This document shows positions 18,224 through 28,071 of a stretch of DNA of 64,000 nt, one piece after another (within the stretch, counting starts at the first letter, position 1; each line of letters starts with the position of its first letter). Position numbers and translations under genes: made by a program. This DNA comes from Paucibacter sp. DJ2R-2 (GTDB taxonomy: Bacteria; Pseudomonadota; Gammaproteobacteria; Burkholderiales; Burkholderiaceae_C): positions 124,001 through 188,000 of the forward strand of contig NZ_JAJIRT010000007.1 in the NCBI RefSeq assembly GCF_025717675.1, written 5' to 3'. Below the pieces are notes generated by a model. The model saw only the letters and a program-made list of their open reading frames with translations, did not search any database and had not been told where the DNA came from.

Positions 18224-18773
18224 GGTGCTGCGCAGAAGGACGATCCAGGTTTTCGGGCCCAAAGTGGGAGTTGCAAGGCAACACTTTCCGGCGAGTCTAA
18301 CAATTGAATCCAACAGACCAAGCACCGGCCGCCGAAGCCGAGGCGATGGAGCAAAGCAAAGCGGCGCCACAAGGGCGCCGCCAGCTCACAAGGAATCACA
18401 TCCAAAACAGGCATTGAGGCCCGCATGCGTTCCAAGCCATTCCCCCTGGGCTGCGAGACAGGTCCGTTCAGACCCGCCCCGCTCCCCTCCGTGCGAGCAC
18501 ATCAAGGCGCGTCGCTTCCCTCGTTTTGTGCTGCTTACTTTACGTTCTGTAACACGCAAGATGCAACCCTTGCGAAAGCAAATCACACCCAAAAACGCAG
18601 GAATTCGGCGTCAAATTTCAATTCAAGCGAGATGAGAGGGCAAGGAAAACCCTAGGGCGCCGGTATTCAGCGGGATTTTCGTGCGCGCGCCGCGAAGTTA
18701 GCGAGCAGGCAATCGCAAAAACAGAAGAATCTCGCGACTCAACGAAACTGAAACAAGGCGCAAGCGCAAGAAG
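18224..18773. other. Gene-free region between a secreted-protein gene and tRNA-Arg
   Basis: About 550 bp without a convincing coding region. It holds a GC-rich hairpin at 18361-18381 that on the minus strand runs into T-rich sequence. It is A-rich around 18570-18640. A small RNA or the long leader/trailer of its neighbours would fit, but nothing here identifies one. Confidence 0.5.
18361..18381 (-). terminator. Possible terminator hairpin
   Basis: Perfect 8-bp stem GCGGCGCC/GGCGCCGC with a 5-nt loop; on the minus strand it is followed by TTTGCTTTGCT. It could end a transcript that comes from the tRNA-Arg side. Confidence 0.4.
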
Positions 18774-18850
18774 TGGCCCGACCAGCAAGAATCGAACTTG
18801 CAACCGCCCGCTTAGAAGGCGGGTGCTCTATCCAGTTGAGCTATGGTCGG
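18774..18850 (-). tRNA. tRNA-Arg (anticodon TCT)
   Basis: A 77-nt cloverleaf on the minus strand: acceptor stem CCGACCA/TGGTCGG, discriminator G and an encoded CCA. The D arm reads TAGCTCAACTGGATAGAGCA, the anticodon loop is CTTCTAA with anticodon TCT (reads AGA), and the T arm has GTTCGATTC. The stem pairing is complete. It stands alone between two protein genes; no terminator is obvious directly behind it. Confidence 0.96.
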
Positions 18851-18977
18851 AGGAAGGAATTTACGCAGGGTGCAAGACCCGCCCGATGCACATGGGCAAC
18901 AGGTCCTCAGTGCGGGCCGCGATTGTGCCACGCAGCCCAAAGCGCCATGCACTCGGACTGCGCGGTCTATGCAGCAC

Positions 18978-20966
18978 TCAGGCCAGCAGCACGTTGACGA
19001 TGGCGTTGCCAATGCCCATCAAGGCCGCACCGGAAATCAAGCCAGCACAGATGGATTCGCAACCCTCGACCCAGAAACGGTGGCCAGAGCTGCCCGGCTT
19101 CTTGTTACGCAAGCCCATCACCCAGAAGAGCAAGGCACCGACCCACATGGCGAACACCGATTCAGGTGGCAGCACCACACCAAGACCGATGGAAACTGCC
19201 GACAAGGGGAAGCGGCCCTTGGTGACAATGCGGGCCACCTCAATCGCGAAAGCACTCAGAGCAGCCACGATCATGGCCACCACCGCCGATTGCGGCAGCC
19301 CCTGAATGCCCTTGGCAATCAACTCCGCCACACCCTTCCACTGCAATGCAGCGGGCATCGCAAACTGCTCAGTCACCAGCGTGGTCGTCGAACGCACACC
19401 GGACGCATCGGCAGGCAGGAACAGCAGGAAATACAAGGGCACGCACGCAGCCAGGCCAGCAAAGATGCCGATCACATGACCAATCACCTGGTGACGCGGC
19501 TTGCCGCCCAGCATGTAGCCGGGCTTGATGTCGGACAGCAGGTTGGCCGCATTCGAAGCGATTTCTGAGGTCATGCCGGCCGGCAGCAAATTGCTGGCCG
19601 GGTTGCTGCGGTCAATCGCACCCATGGAGAACTGGGTGATCTTGGACAGCGCGCCGGTCGGCGTCCAGGAAGTCAGCGCCATGGAGTTGGCGCAAATGAT
19701 CGTCAACACAAAGATCAAAGGCAAAGACACCAGTGCCAGGAACATGGGCACGCCAAAGAACAGATGCGTCACCCAAGCTCCCAGTAGGCTGAACACCGGA
19801 ATACCGACGTACGACACCCACAATGGCACCTCAATATTCGCCAACAGATCGGGGCCCTTGACGGCTGCAGCCGCCCCCTTAGGCTTGCCTTTGATCAAAC
19901 TGGTGAACAGCTCCGGCTTGGCCAGCAAACTGGTCAGCGAGCCGACCACCATCATCGTCACACCCCACCACAGGGACCATTGATTGACGATCTCGGCACG
20001 ACCCAGCGGAACGACAACTCCGGTCGGGCTAACCCGCGGGGCAATATCACCGGCCTGAATCATCAGTGGGGCCAGGATCCCGAAATTGATGAACGCGCCC
20101 AACAAGCAACTGGTGGCAACCGCGATACCCATCAGGCCGCCCACGCCAATCATGGCGGCATCCAAGGTCAGGCGAAGGCCGAGCACACGGAAATCGGTGC
20201 CCAGAATCTTGGGAATCCACAACTCAGCCTTCACGGCCGCTTGGTAATAGTAGGTATCCAAGCGCTCATGGAAATACCAAGGCTCTTTCATGCCCGCCCA
20301 TTGATCCATGCGCAGGATCTTGAATTGGAGCAGCTTCATCCAGCCATCGCTGACCAGGGCCTGATAGAGAGCGGTGAACCCGGCGACCGCGCCTAGCAGA
20401 CGAGCCTTGTAAATGCCCGTCGCCGCATCGCCGGTATAGAGCGCATCCAACACCACGCCGCTCGCACGGCCTTCAGGGAAAGGAAGTTGCTCATCGTTGA
20501 TGAAGCGCCGCTTCATCGGGAAAGCCACCAGCACGCCGAGAATCGACGTTACCGCCATCCAGATCATCATCTGCCACCAGGGAATGATGCGCCCTGTGAT
20601 CAGCATGTAAGCCGCCAGACTCGAGTACAAGGGCGCGACCACATAGCCAGCCGCAGTGGCAATGGACTGCGTACAGTTGTTCTCGAGAATCGTGTAATCC
20701 TTGGCCAGGCCGGCACCGTGCAGCGCGCGGAACAAAGCAAACGACAGGATCACGGAAGTCAAGCCGACACCGATGCCGATGCCCGTCTTGCCTCCGATGT
20801 ACAGGGCAGTCGCCGCGAGAACGGCACCAAGCAGAAAACCGGTCATGGCCGAGCGCAAGGTGAGCTGCGGCATATCACCACGAAAAACGTTCTTGAACCA
20901 CCACTCGTCCTTTTGGGCGCGCGTCCAGGTCCTGATCTGTTCGTCGGTCAGTTGTTGAATTGCCAT
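18978..20966 (-). CDS. OPT family oligopeptide transporter
   Basis: Inner-membrane transporter of 662 residues with about 14-16 hydrophobic helices, opening MAIQQLTDEQIRTWTRAQKDEWWF. Family marks include GKTGIGIGVGLTSVILSF near the N-terminus, ENNCTQSIATAAGYV (about 105-120), FPEGRASGVVLDALYTGD, and AGMTSEIASNAANLLSDIKPGYMLGGKPRHQVIGH in the second half. Members move peptides or metal chelates with protons. The ATG at 20966 with family-like sequence is preferred over a longer frame that starts at 21017. No peptide-handling genes adjoin it, so substrate is open. Confidence 0.92.
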   Translation of the reverse strand: MAIQQLTDEQIRTWTRAQKDEWWFKNVFRGDMPQLTLRSAMTGFLLGAVLAATALYIGGKTGIGIGVGLTSVILSFALFRALHGAGLAKDYTILENNCTQSIATAAGYVVAPLYSSLAAYMLITGRIIPWWQMMIWMAVTSILGVLVAFPMKRRFINDEQLPFPEGRASGVVLDALYTGDAATGIYKARLLGAVAGFTALYQALVSDGWMKLLQFKILRMDQWAGMKEPWYFHERLDTYYYQAAVKAELWIPKILGTDFRVLGLRLTLDAAMIGVGGLMGIAVATSCLLGAFINFGILAPLMIQAGDIAPRVSPTGVVVPLGRAEIVNQWSLWWGVTMMVVGSLTSLLAKPELFTSLIKGKPKGAAAAVKGPDLLANIEVPLWVSYVGIPVFSLLGAWVTHLFFGVPMFLALVSLPLIFVLTIICANSMALTSWTPTGALSKITQFSMGAIDRSNPASNLLPAGMTSEIASNAANLLSDIKPGYMLGGKPRHQVIGHVIGIFAGLAACVPLYFLLFLPADASGVRSTTTLVTEQFAMPAALQWKGVAELIAKGIQGLPQSAVVAMIVAALSAFAIEVARIVTKGRFPLSAVSIGLGVVLPPESVFAMWVGALLFWVMGLRNKKPGSSGHRFWVEGCESICAGLISGAALMGIGNAIVNVLLA

Positions 20967-21117
20967 GACAGAGATTCTTCTTGGTTGGCTGGCCCGGTAA
21001 GGCCACGAAGGGCGCAATTCTCAGGTTCGAACTGCACGCAGTGAAGGCGAGATAACCCAGGGCTACCCCATAGAACACGTCCTACACCCGGGGTCTTCGC
21101 ATACCCTTTGCACAACG

Positions 21118-21153
21118 AAAAAACCCGCTGCAAGCGGGTGCTTGCAGCGGGTT
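21118..21153 (-). terminator. Strong terminator behind tRNA-Pro
   Basis: On the minus strand a 12-bp perfect stem CCCGCTGCAAGC/GCTTGCAGCGGG with a 4-nt loop is followed by TTTTTT. It lies 15 bp past the tRNA-Pro 3' end and isolates it from the OPT gene. Confidence 0.88.
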
Positions 21154-21167
21154 GCTCGAAAAGGTCT

Positions 21168-21244
21168 TGGTCGGGGCGGCGGGATTCGAACTCGCGACCC
21201 TCTGCTCCCAAAGCAGATGCGCTACCAGGCTGCGCTACGCCCCG
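21168..21244 (-). tRNA. tRNA-Pro (anticodon TGG)
   Basis: A 77-nt cloverleaf on the minus strand: acceptor CGGGGCG/CGCCCCG, discriminator A and an encoded CCA. D arm TAGCGCAGCCTGGTAGCGCA, anticodon loop TTTGGGA with TGG (reads CCA), T arm GTTCGAATC. All stems pair. A TAGAAT hexamer about 13 bp upstream (plus-strand 21257-21262) is a possible -10 box, and a strong terminator follows. Confidence 0.97.
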
Positions 21245-21531
21245 ACTAAGACAGCCATTCTAGCCTGAAAATTCATCACCACAGGGAACATGACCAAACA
21301 ATTCTTCTACCCCCTGGTTTGCAGGCAAAACTTTATCCGCCCAATAGCCTCGTTATGTCAGGCGTTTCAATCCACAGCCAATAAGAACGCAACCCTCGGA
21401 CGCTAGCCGGACTGCGCAATTGACCGCGACTCACGGACCAGGAGGCTTTGTGTCAAAATCTTGCGACATTCAAGCCAGCCCTGACTGGACTTCTGTCGGC
21501 ACCCCGCCGAGACCTCGTCCAAGGACATTCC

Positions 21532-21861
21532 ATGAGCAGCGAACTGATCAAACACATTTCCGACGCATCCTTTGACGCCGACGTGATTCAAGCCGGCAAG
21601 CCCGTGCTGGTCGACTATTGGGCAGAATGGTGCGGCCCATGCAAGATGATCGCCCCGATCCTGGACGAAGTCTCCAAGGACTATGGCGATCGCCTGCAAG
21701 TCACCAAAATGAACGTTGACGAGAACCGCGAAGTTCCCGCCAAGTTCGGCATCCGCGGCATCCCCACGCTCATGTTATTCAAGGACGGACAGCTGGCCGC
21801 CACCAAGGTGGGCGCCTTGTCCAAGGCTCAATTGACGGCCTTCCTGGACGCTAACCTATAA
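21532..21861 (+). CDS. trxA: Thioredoxin 1
   Basis: Cytoplasmic disulfide reductase of 109 residues that passes electrons from thioredoxin reductase to ribonucleotide reductase, PAPS reductase and others. The active site WCGPC (Cys34, Cys37), the buried Asp28, and the cis-proline in RGIPTLMLF are all present. The ATG follows AAGGACATTCC; a longer frame from 21448 has no family sequence and was not used. It lies just upstream of rho, the usual order in betaproteobacteria. Confidence 0.97.
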   Translation: MSSELIKHISDASFDADVIQAGKPVLVDYWAEWCGPCKMIAPILDEVSKDYGDRLQVTKMNVDENREVPAKFGIRGIPTLMLFKDGQLAATKVGALSKAQLTAFLDANL

Positions 21862-21862
21862 T
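21832..21862 (+). promoter_or_regulatory. Candidate sigma-70 promoter of rho
   Basis: TTGACG at 21832-21837 and a perfect TATAAT at 21857-21862 are separated by 19 bp, slightly longer than ideal. It overlaps the trxA stop and would give rho a leader of about 245 nt, long enough for the autogenous control known for rho in enterobacteria. Confidence 0.5.
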
Positions 21863-22112
21863 CACCACCAATCTGTTGCCGCGACCACCCGAATCCCGGC
21901 TCGCGGCAACAGTGAATTGCCAACACGCCCTGGCCGCATCGACGGTTTTGGCGCGTGGACTCGGCGCCCAAGCTCCCTCGTTTTTCGTATTCGCAGTTCC
22001 GCTGGCTGTTTCTGTGCCGTTGGCGTGGCTTGCAGGGCGATTTGCGCTTGCCGCCGAAGTTTTAAGTCCCCGGTCCTTGGCAGGACCCTGACGACCTACC
22101 GGGTGTTCACCC

Positions 22113-23378
22113 ATGCATCTTTCCGAACTGAAAGCGCTTCACGTCTCCGAACTCATCAAGATGGGCGAAGAGCTGGAGATCGATAACGTCGCTCGCATGC
22201 GCAAGCAGGAGCTGATGTTTGCGATCATGAAAAAGCGCGCCAAAGCTGGCGAGCAAGTGTTCGGCAACGGCGTGCTCGAAGTGCTGCCGGATGGCTTCGG
22301 CTTCCTGCGATCCATCGACGACAGCTATATGGCATCGACCGATGACATCTACCTGAGCCCGAGCCAGATTCGCCGCTTCAACCTCCATACCGGCGACATG
22401 ATCGAAGGCGAAGTGCGCGTCCCCAAAGACGGCGAGCGCTACTTTGCCCTGGTCAAAGTCGACCGCGTCAATGAACTGACGCCCGAGGAGAGCAAGCACA
22501 AGATCATGTTCGAGAACTTGACACCCCTGTTTCCCAGGGAACCGTTCAAGCTCGAGCGCGACAACTTCAAGGGCGAAGAAAACATCACCGGCCGGATCAT
22601 CGACCTGATTGCCCCCATCGGCAAAGGCCAACGCGCCCTGATCGTCGCCCAGCCCAAGACCGGCAAGACCGAGATGATGAAGAGCATCGCGCATGCGCTG
22701 GTGGCCAATCATCCCGAGTCCCACCTGATCGTGCTGCTGGTGGACGAGCGCCCCGAAGAAGTGACCGAGATGATCCGCACCGTGCGCGGCGAAGTGATCA
22801 GCTCCACCTTCGACGAGCCGGCTGCCCGCCACGTGCAAGTGGCCGAAATGGTGATCGAGCGCGCCAAGCGCCTGGTCGAACTCAAGAAGGACGTGATCAT
22901 CCTGCTTGATTCCATCACCCGCCTAGCCCGCGCCTATAACAACGTCCTGCCGTCCTCAGGCAAGGTGCTGACCGGCGGCGTCGACGCCAACGCGCTGCAG
23001 CGCCCCAAGCGCTTCTTCGGCGCCGCTCGCAAGGTGGAAGAAGGCGGCTCGCTGACCATCATCGGCACCGCGCTGATCGACACCGGCAGCCGCATGGACG
23101 AAGTGATCTACGAAGAATTCAAGGGCACGGGCAACTGCGAAATCCATCTGGATCGCCGCATGGCCGAAAAGCGCGTCTACCCTTCGATCCTGATCAACAA
23201 GTCCGGCACCCGCCGCGAAGAGCTGCTGCTCAAGCCCGAGATCCTGCAAAAGAGCTGGATCTTGCGCAAGCTGCTCTACAACATGGACGAGATCGAGGCG
23301 ATGGAGTTCGTGCTGGACAAGATGAAGTCCACCAAGAACAACCTTGATTTCTTCGACATGATGCGTCGAGGCGGTTAA
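22113..23378 (+). CDS. rho: Transcription termination factor Rho
   Basis: Hexameric RNA helicase/ATPase of 421 residues that ends transcription at Rho-dependent sites. The N-terminal Rho_N helices ([23 protein letters not shown]), the cold-shock-like RNA-binding fold (about 50-120, [12 protein letters not shown]), Walker [12 protein letters not shown] (about 180), the Q-loop and R-loop regions ([39 protein letters not shown]) are all seen. Length is normal. A 250-nt untranslated leader precedes it, with a promoter candidate at the trxA stop. Confidence 0.98.
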   Translation: MHLSELKALHVSELIKMGEELEIDNVARMRKQELMFAIMKKRAKAGEQVFGNGVLEVLPDGFGFLRSIDDSYMASTDDIYLSPSQIRRFNLHTGDMIEGEVRVPKDGERYFALVKVDRVNELTPEESKHKIMFENLTPLFPREPFKLERDNFKGEENITGRIIDLIAPIGKGQRALIVAQPKTGKTEMMKSIAHALVANHPESHLIVLLVDERPEEVTEMIRTVRGEVISSTFDEPAARHVQVAEMVIERAKRLVELKKDVIILLDSITRLARAYNNVLPSSGKVLTGGVDANALQRPKRFFGAARKVEEGGSLTIIGTALIDTGSRMDEVIYEEFKGTGNCEIHLDRRMAEKRVYPSILINKSGTRREELLLKPEILQKSWILRKLLYNMDEIEAMEFVLDKMKSTKNNLDFFDMMRRGG

Positions 23379-23441
23379 AGCTTGCTGGACCCAGGCCCGC
23401 AGACGCGGGCGCCGAGCCGACCCTGGGGTCGGCATCCAAAA

Positions 23442-23455
23442 AATATTGCTATAAT
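23442..23455 (+). promoter_or_regulatory. Extended -10 promoter of rpmE
   Basis: TTGCTATAAT contains a consensus TATAAT (23450-23455) preceded by TGC, an extended -10 element; no good -35 box is seen. It lies about 80 bp before the rpmE ATG, giving L31 its own promoter after rho. Confidence 0.55.
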
Positions 23456-23537
23456 CCGCGTTTTTGTCGCTGTCGGAAAGTGCGTCGCATGGTGCGACTT
23501 GGCTCCCGGCACGTCAGCGCAAAGCGAGAGGTCTCTC

Positions 23538-23795
23538 ATGAAAGACGGCATTCACCCCAACTACCGCGACGTTTGCTTCGTGGATCAGTCCAACGGTTTC
23601 AAGTTCATCACGCGTTCGACCGTGACCAGCAAGGAAACCACCAAGCTCGACGACGGCCGCGAAGTGCCGCTGGTCAAGCTGGAAACCACCAGCGAATCGC
23701 ATCCCTTCTACACCGGCACGCAGAAGAGCATCGACTCCCTGGGCGGTCGTGTCGAAAAGTTCCGCAACAAGTTTGCGGGCTTTGCCAAGAAGTAA
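23538..23795 (+). CDS. rpmE: 50S ribosomal protein L31 type B
   Basis: Ribosomal protein of 85 residues on the large-subunit central protuberance, bridging to the 30S. It begins [23 protein letters not shown] and lacks the CxxC pairs of the zinc-binding type A form, so it is the zinc-independent type B (RpmE2/YkgM). The ATG was chosen because the family sequence starts there; the frame runs 52 codons further upstream without family sequence. GAGAGG 8-9 nt before the ATG is the probable ribosome site, partly within a weak inverted repeat (GAGAGGTCTCTC). Confidence 0.95.
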   Translation: MKDGIHPNYRDVCFVDQSNGFKFITRSTVTSKETTKLDDGREVPLVKLETTSESHPFYTGTQKSIDSLGGRVEKFRNKFAGFAKK

Positions 23796-23817
23796 GCCCA
23801 AGCGGGCCGAAGACACA

Positions 23818-23843
23818 AAAGGCAGCTGCGGCTGCCTTTTTTC
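23818..23843 (+). terminator. Terminator of rpmE
   Basis: Perfect 6-bp stem GGCAGC/GCTGCC with a TGCG loop, followed by T6; 22 bp past the rpmE stop. Confidence 0.88.
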
Positions 23844-23910
23844 ATGCCTGTCTGCATAGGCCCAGAGGCAAAGTACTTTACCGACGACGAGTGCGCAGGC
23901 GCCACTTGGT

Positions 23911-25614
23911 TTGGCGGTTCTGCGGCATGATCCGAATTCAAGAAACTTCCAGCCCGCCCCACGAGTGAACCGCCCAACCCCCGCCATCGTTGCCGAACGC
24001 AGCGCCCAACGTCTGCCCCGACTGGCCCTGATCCTGTTCTGCGCAGCCTATGTCCTGCCTGGACTGTTTGGCCGCGACCCATGGCGCAATGCCGACCTGA
24101 GTGCATTCGGCTTCATGGCCAGCATCGCCCAAGGCAGCGCCCCGTGGTGGCAGCCGGCCATTGCCGGCATTCCGGCCGAGGGCGGCCCCCTGCCCTACTG
24201 GATCGGCGCACTGGCGATCAAGGCCATGCCTTTTGCCGACGCCGCATTTGCGGCCCGCCTACCCTATGCACTGATCCTTGCGCTGGTGCTGGTGCTGGTC
24301 TGGTACAGCTGCTTTCACTTGGCGCGCACCGATGCAGCACAGCCGGTCGCTTTTGCCTTCGGCGGAGAAGCCCAGGCAGTGGACTACGCCCGTGCACTCG
24401 CCGATGGTTCTGTGCTGGCTTTGATTGCGACTTTGGGCTTGCTGCAACTGGGTCATGAAACCACGCCCGAACTCCTGCAGCTACTGGCCATCAGCATCTA
24501 CCTCTACGGTTTGGCTGCCGCGCCTTATCGGGCCACCAAGGCTCGCTGGGCCAGTCTGTTTGCACTGCCCATCTTGGCAGCCAGTGGCGCGCCGGCGGTC
24601 GCTCTCGCCTTATCCGGCATCGGCGCTTGGCTGTGCCAACGCTCACGCTTCTCCGAAGTGCGCAGCCTGACGCCATGGCTGCTTGCTGCCGGCGGGCTGG
24701 CCGCTTTGAGCGCTTGGGAATTCAATGCCTGGGCCTGGCGCCTGAAAGGCACGCTAGATTGGGATCAAGCCCAACGCAACTTGAGCCTGCTCGCTTGGTT
24801 CTGCTGGCCCGTCTGGCCCATGTCGCTGTGGACACTGTGGCGCTGGCGCGCTCATTGGCAGGGTCGGCATATCTTGCTGCCCCTCGTTGCGGCACTGGTG
24901 CCTTTGCTGACAAGTGTGCTTATGGGCGGATCGGACCGTGCACTCTTGCTCAGCCTGCCGGCCATGGCCGTGCTGGCCAGCTTTGCCTTACCGACCTTGC
25001 AGCGCGGCATTGCCGCTGCCATGGATTGGTTTTCGGTCTTCTTCTTCAGCGCCTGGACCCTGCTGTTCTGGCTGCACTACGTCTCCATGCACCTGGGCTG
25101 GCCGCGCACTCCCATGAGCAATTTGCGCCGTTTGGGCCTAGGAGATAGCTTCGAGCCAAGTTTCAATCCTCTGGCCTTGCTGTTGGCCACCCTGGCCACA
25201 GCGGCCTGGATCGCCTTGGTGCGCTGGCGCACAGCCCGGCATCAGCATGCACTTTGGAAAAGCCTGGTCTTGCCAGCCGGTGGCGTCAGCCTGAGCTGGC
25301 TGTTGATCATGACCTTGCTGCTCCCGCCCTTGGATTTCATCCGCAGCAACGGCCCTTTGGTAGAGCGGCTGCGTGCGCACCTGCCAGCCGATATCAATTG
25401 CGTGGCCGCGCCCGACCAATCCCTGGCCACCTTGGCAGCACTGCAATTCCAGGGCCGTTGGCATGTGGAGGCCGACAAGACCTTGCAGCAAACCGCATGC
25501 AGCTACGCCATACAAAGCAATGCAATCGAAATTGCCAGCGGCTGGACCTTGGTTGCAGCCGTGCGACGCCCCTCAGACAAGACCAATGGATTCGTGGTCC
25601 TGAAACGAATCTGA
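23911..25614 (+). CDS. Polytopic membrane protein, GT-C (ArnT-like) glycosyltransferase-like
   Basis: Inner-membrane protein of 567 residues with about 11-12 helices. The first loop, after helix one, reads LFGRDPWRNADLSAFGFMASIAQG and continues with an EGGPLPYWIGALAIK stretch; this resembles the acidic first periplasmic loop and following segment of GT-C enzymes such as ArnT and PMT, which transfer a sugar from a polyprenyl carrier. The last 100 residues form a soluble domain (ADINCVAAPDQSLATLAALQFQGRW) as in that fold. A GTG at 23965 is an alternative start. Sugar and acceptor are unknown and the assignment is by fold-like pattern only. It shares a bidirectional terminator with the glmM cluster. 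Confidence 0.62.
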   Translation: MAVLRHDPNSRNFQPAPRVNRPTPAIVAERSAQRLPRLALILFCAAYVLPGLFGRDPWRNADLSAFGFMASIAQGSAPWWQPAIAGIPAEGGPLPYWIGALAIKAMPFADAAFAARLPYALILALVLVLVWYSCFHLARTDAAQPVAFAFGGEAQAVDYARALADGSVLALIATLGLLQLGHETTPELLQLLAISIYLYGLAAAPYRATKARWASLFALPILAASGAPAVALALSGIGAWLCQRSRFSEVRSLTPWLLAAGGLAALSAWEFNAWAWRLKGTLDWDQAQRNLSLLAWFCWPVWPMSLWTLWRWRAHWQGRHILLPLVAALVPLLTSVLMGGSDRALLLSLPAMAVLASFALPTLQRGIAAAMDWFSVFFFSAWTLLFWLHYVSMHLGWPRTPMSNLRRLGLGDSFEPSFNPLALLLATLATAAWIALVRWRTARHQHALWKSLVLPAGGVSLSWLLIMTLLLPPLDFIRSNGPLVERLRAHLPADINCVAAPDQSLATLAALQFQGRWHVEADKTLQQTACSYAIQSNAIEIASGWTLVAAVRRPSDKTNGFVVLKRI

Positions 25615-25642
25615 GGCCTTACCAGGTCCCGGGCGCCTCAAC

Positions 25643-25683
25643 AAAAAGGCCTCTGCAGATCAAATCTGCAGAGGCCTTCTTTC
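25643..25683. terminator. Bidirectional terminator
   Basis: Perfect 13-bp stem GGCCTCTGCAGAT/ATCTGCAGAGGCC with a 3-nt loop and A5 on the left, TTCTTT on the right. It lies between the convergent membrane-protein gene and glmM and should stop transcription from both sides. Confidence 0.9.
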
Positions 25684-25710
25684 AATGACAGACGCGGGCA
25701 GCGAGCAGCC

Positions 25711-27042
25711 TCAAGCCTTGACGGCCTCGACCAAACGCAGTGCACTCTGTTGCGCCAGGGCAGCATCACTGGCCTCCACCATCACACGCAACAAGGGTTC
25801 GGTGCCCGACGCACGAATCAGCACGCGACCACGATCGCCGAGTTCGGCCGTCACTTCCGCCTGCTCGCGCGCCAGATGGGCATTGCTGCGCCAATCCTGC
25901 CCAGGCTGCAAGCGCACATTGATCATGGTCTGCGGGAACAAAGTCACCGCCGCCAATTGATCGGACAAAGACTGCCCCGTGCGGCTGATCGCTTGCAAGA
26001 TCAAGAGCGCGCTGACAATGCCGTCACCTGTGGTGTGCTTGTCCAAGGCCAGCAGATGACCCGAGCCCTCACCACCCAACTGCCAGCCGCGCGCGCTGAG
26101 TTCCTCCAGAACATAACGATCCCCCACCTTGGCGCGGACGAAGTCGACATCGCGCGAACGAAGGGCCAGCTCGACGGCCATATTGGTCATCAGCGTGCCC
26201 ACCGCTCCCGGCACATGCAAGCCTTGAGACAGTCGGTCGGCCACCATGACGTAAAGCAGCTCATCGCCGTTGTAGAGGCGCCCTTGAGCATCAACCAATT
26301 GCAGGCGATCGGCATCACCGTCCAGAGCGACGCCGTAATGCGCGCCATGCTCATGAACTGCCTTGACCAAGGCGGCGGGTGAAGTCGCGCCGAAACCGGC
26401 ATTGATATTGAAGCCGTCGGGGCTGCAGCCGATCGAAATCACCTCGGCGCCCAACTCATGGAAGACGTCGGGCGCCACGTGATAGGCCGCGCCGTTCGCC
26501 GCATCAACCACGATCTTCAAACCCTTAAGGGTCAGATCCGAACCGAAGCTGTTTTTGCAGAACTCAATATAGCGGCCACGGGCATCACCGATGCGTCGGG
26601 CACGCCCCAAATTGGCGGAGTCAATCCAGGTAGGAGGCTCCTCCAATGCAGCCTCTACGGCGAGCTCCCAGGCATCGGGCAGCTTCTCACCCTTGGCCGA
26701 AAAGAACTTGATGCCGTTGTCGGCAAATGGGTTGTGCGAGGCGCTGATGACCACGCCCAAATCCTGCCGCAATGCCCGGGTCAGATAGGCCACGCCAGGC
26801 GTCGGCAGAGGCCCAGTCAACTGCACATCGACGCCCGCCGAAGCAAAGCCGGCTTCCAAAGCCGACTCGATCATGTAGCCGGAAATACGGGTGTCCTTAC
26901 CAATCAGAACGCTAGGGCGGCTCGACTTCTTGCGCAAAACCTGACCGACCGCATGCCCAAGGCGCAGCATGAAGTCCGGCGTGATTGGCGCCTGGCCAAC
27001 CGTGCCACGAATACCATCGGTACCAAAATACTTGCGGCTCAT
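25711..27042 (-). CDS. glmM: Phosphoglucosamine mutase
   Basis: Cytoplasmic mutase of 443 residues that turns glucosamine-6-phosphate into glucosamine-1-phosphate for UDP-GlcNAc, hence peptidoglycan and lipopolysaccharide. It begins [16 protein letters not shown]; the phospho-serine loop is [12 protein letters not shown] with Ser102, the metal loop is DGDADRLQ, the sugar-binding loop GGEGSGHLL and the phosphate loop [18 protein letters not shown] lies 8-9 bp before the ATG. It follows folP by 67 bp, the same order as in E. coli. Confidence 0.97.
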   Translation of the reverse strand: MSRKYFGTDGIRGTVGQAPITPDFMLRLGHAVGQVLRKKSSRPSVLIGKDTRISGYMIESALEAGFASAGVDVQLTGPLPTPGVAYLTRALRQDLGVVISASHNPFADNGIKFFSAKGEKLPDAWELAVEAALEEPPTWIDSANLGRARRIGDARGRYIEFCKNSFGSDLTLKGLKIVVDAANGAAYHVAPDVFHELGAEVISIGCSPDGFNINAGFGATSPAALVKAVHEHGAHYGVALDGDADRLQLVDAQGRLYNGDELLYVMVADRLSQGLHVPGAVGTLMTNMAVELALRSRDVDFVRAKVGDRYVLEELSARGWQLGGEGSGHLLALDKHTTGDGIVSALLILQAISRTGQSLSDQLAAVTLFPQTMINVRLQPGQDWRSNAHLAREQAEVTAELGDRGRVLIRASGTEPLLRVMVEASDAALAQQSALRLVEAVKA

Positions 27043-27109
27043 TGTGAGCACCCTCCTGAAAGACAATTCTCTATTGTCGGTCAGTCGCCGAAGCAACTGC
27101 ACCACCGAT

Positions 27110-27940
27110 TCACGCGCGGCTCGAAACCGCCTGCCACACCTTGATCGCGTCCACCGTGGCAGCTACATCGTGCACACGCAGCACGCGCGCACCACGTGCC
27201 ACGCCGGCCAGTGCCGCAGCCAGACTGCCCGCAAGCCGCTGCTCCACGGGCCTGCTGGTCAAATCACCCAAAGCACGCTTGCGCGACCAACCAATCAGCA
27301 AGGGGTAGCCCAAACCCATCAGCTCAGACTGCCGGGCAAGCAACTGAAAATTCTGCTCGCTGGTCTTGGCGAAACCATAACCTGGATCCAAGACGATACG
27401 GTCGGCATCAATACCGGCAGCTCGAAGCACAGAGGCACGCTCAGCGAGGAAGCTCGCCACCTCGCCGACAAGATCCGCATAGTCCACCAGTCCCTGCATG
27501 CTGCCGGAGTCGCCGCGCATATGCATAAGACAGACACCGGCCCGGGGATGCGCTCGCACTGCGCTCAGCGCGCCTTCGGCCCGCAAGGCCTGAATGTCAT
27601 TGATGATGTCCACCCCGAGATCAAGCGCACGCTGCATCAGCACGGGTTTGCAGGTGTCAATGGACACCGGCACGCCAAGCGTCAGGGCCTCGCGCAGCAC
27701 CGCTTCCACCCGCGACCATTCTTCGGCATCACTGAGGCGCGTCGCACCCGGTCGACTTGACTCACCGCCAATATCGAGAATATCGACCCCCTCTTCCACC
27801 AGACGTTGGCAATGCAGAATCGCCTGACGCGCATGGGCATGCTGCCCACCGTCTGAAAAGGAGTCCGGTGTGACATTGACGATGCCCATCACCTGCGGGC
27901 GCTGCAAGTCGATCTGGAACCGTGAGGTCTGCCATTTCAT
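27110..27940 (-). CDS. folP: Dihydropteroate synthase
   Basis: Folate-pathway enzyme of 276 residues that joins p-aminobenzoate to 6-hydroxymethyl-dihydropterin diphosphate; the target of sulfonamides. Family marks: [16 protein letters not shown] (first diphosphate loop), [24 protein letters not shown] and [11 protein letters not shown], with [10 protein letters not shown] near the C-terminus. The start at [15 protein letters not shown] is the first ATG that fits the family; the longer frame overlaps a terminator. A terminator separates it from ftsH upstream, so folP-glmM may have its own promoter or rely on read-through. Confidence 0.96.
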   Translation of the reverse strand: MKWQTSRFQIDLQRPQVMGIVNVTPDSFSDGGQHAHARQAILHCQRLVEEGVDILDIGGESSRPGATRLSDAEEWSRVEAVLREALTLGVPVSIDTCKPVLMQRALDLGVDIINDIQALRAEGALSAVRAHPRAGVCLMHMRGDSGSMQGLVDYADLVGEVASFLAERASVLRAAGIDADRIVLDPGYGFAKTSEQNFQLLARQSELMGLGYPLLIGWSRKRALGDLTSRPVEQRLAGSLAAALAGVARGARVLRVHDVAATVDAIKVWQAVSSRA

Positions 27941-27975
27941 GACGCTGAACTCAAAGACTTGGACTCCAACACAAG

Positions 27976-28006
27976 AAAAAAGGGTCGGCCCTTTCAGGCT
28001 GACCCT
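27976..28006 (-). terminator. Terminator between ftsH and folP
   Basis: On the minus strand a 9-bp stem GGGTCAGCC/GGCCGACCC (one wobble pair) with a 6-nt loop runs into T6, about 65 bp past the ftsH stop. Confidence 0.8.
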
Positions 28007-28071
28007 TGCTTCAACTCGCTCCGGTCCGATGAACACAGCGATCCGCTGCGACTATCGGTGCCGCAATTCGT

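Noticed and set aside
23391-23427. GC-rich hairpin behind rho as an intrinsic terminator
   Set aside because: Stem GCCCGC/GCGGGC is clear, but no T-run follows.
23382-23537. Upstream extension of rpmE by 52 codons
   Set aside because: The added part crosses the -10 box and has no similarity to L31; the family start at 23538 has a ribosome site.
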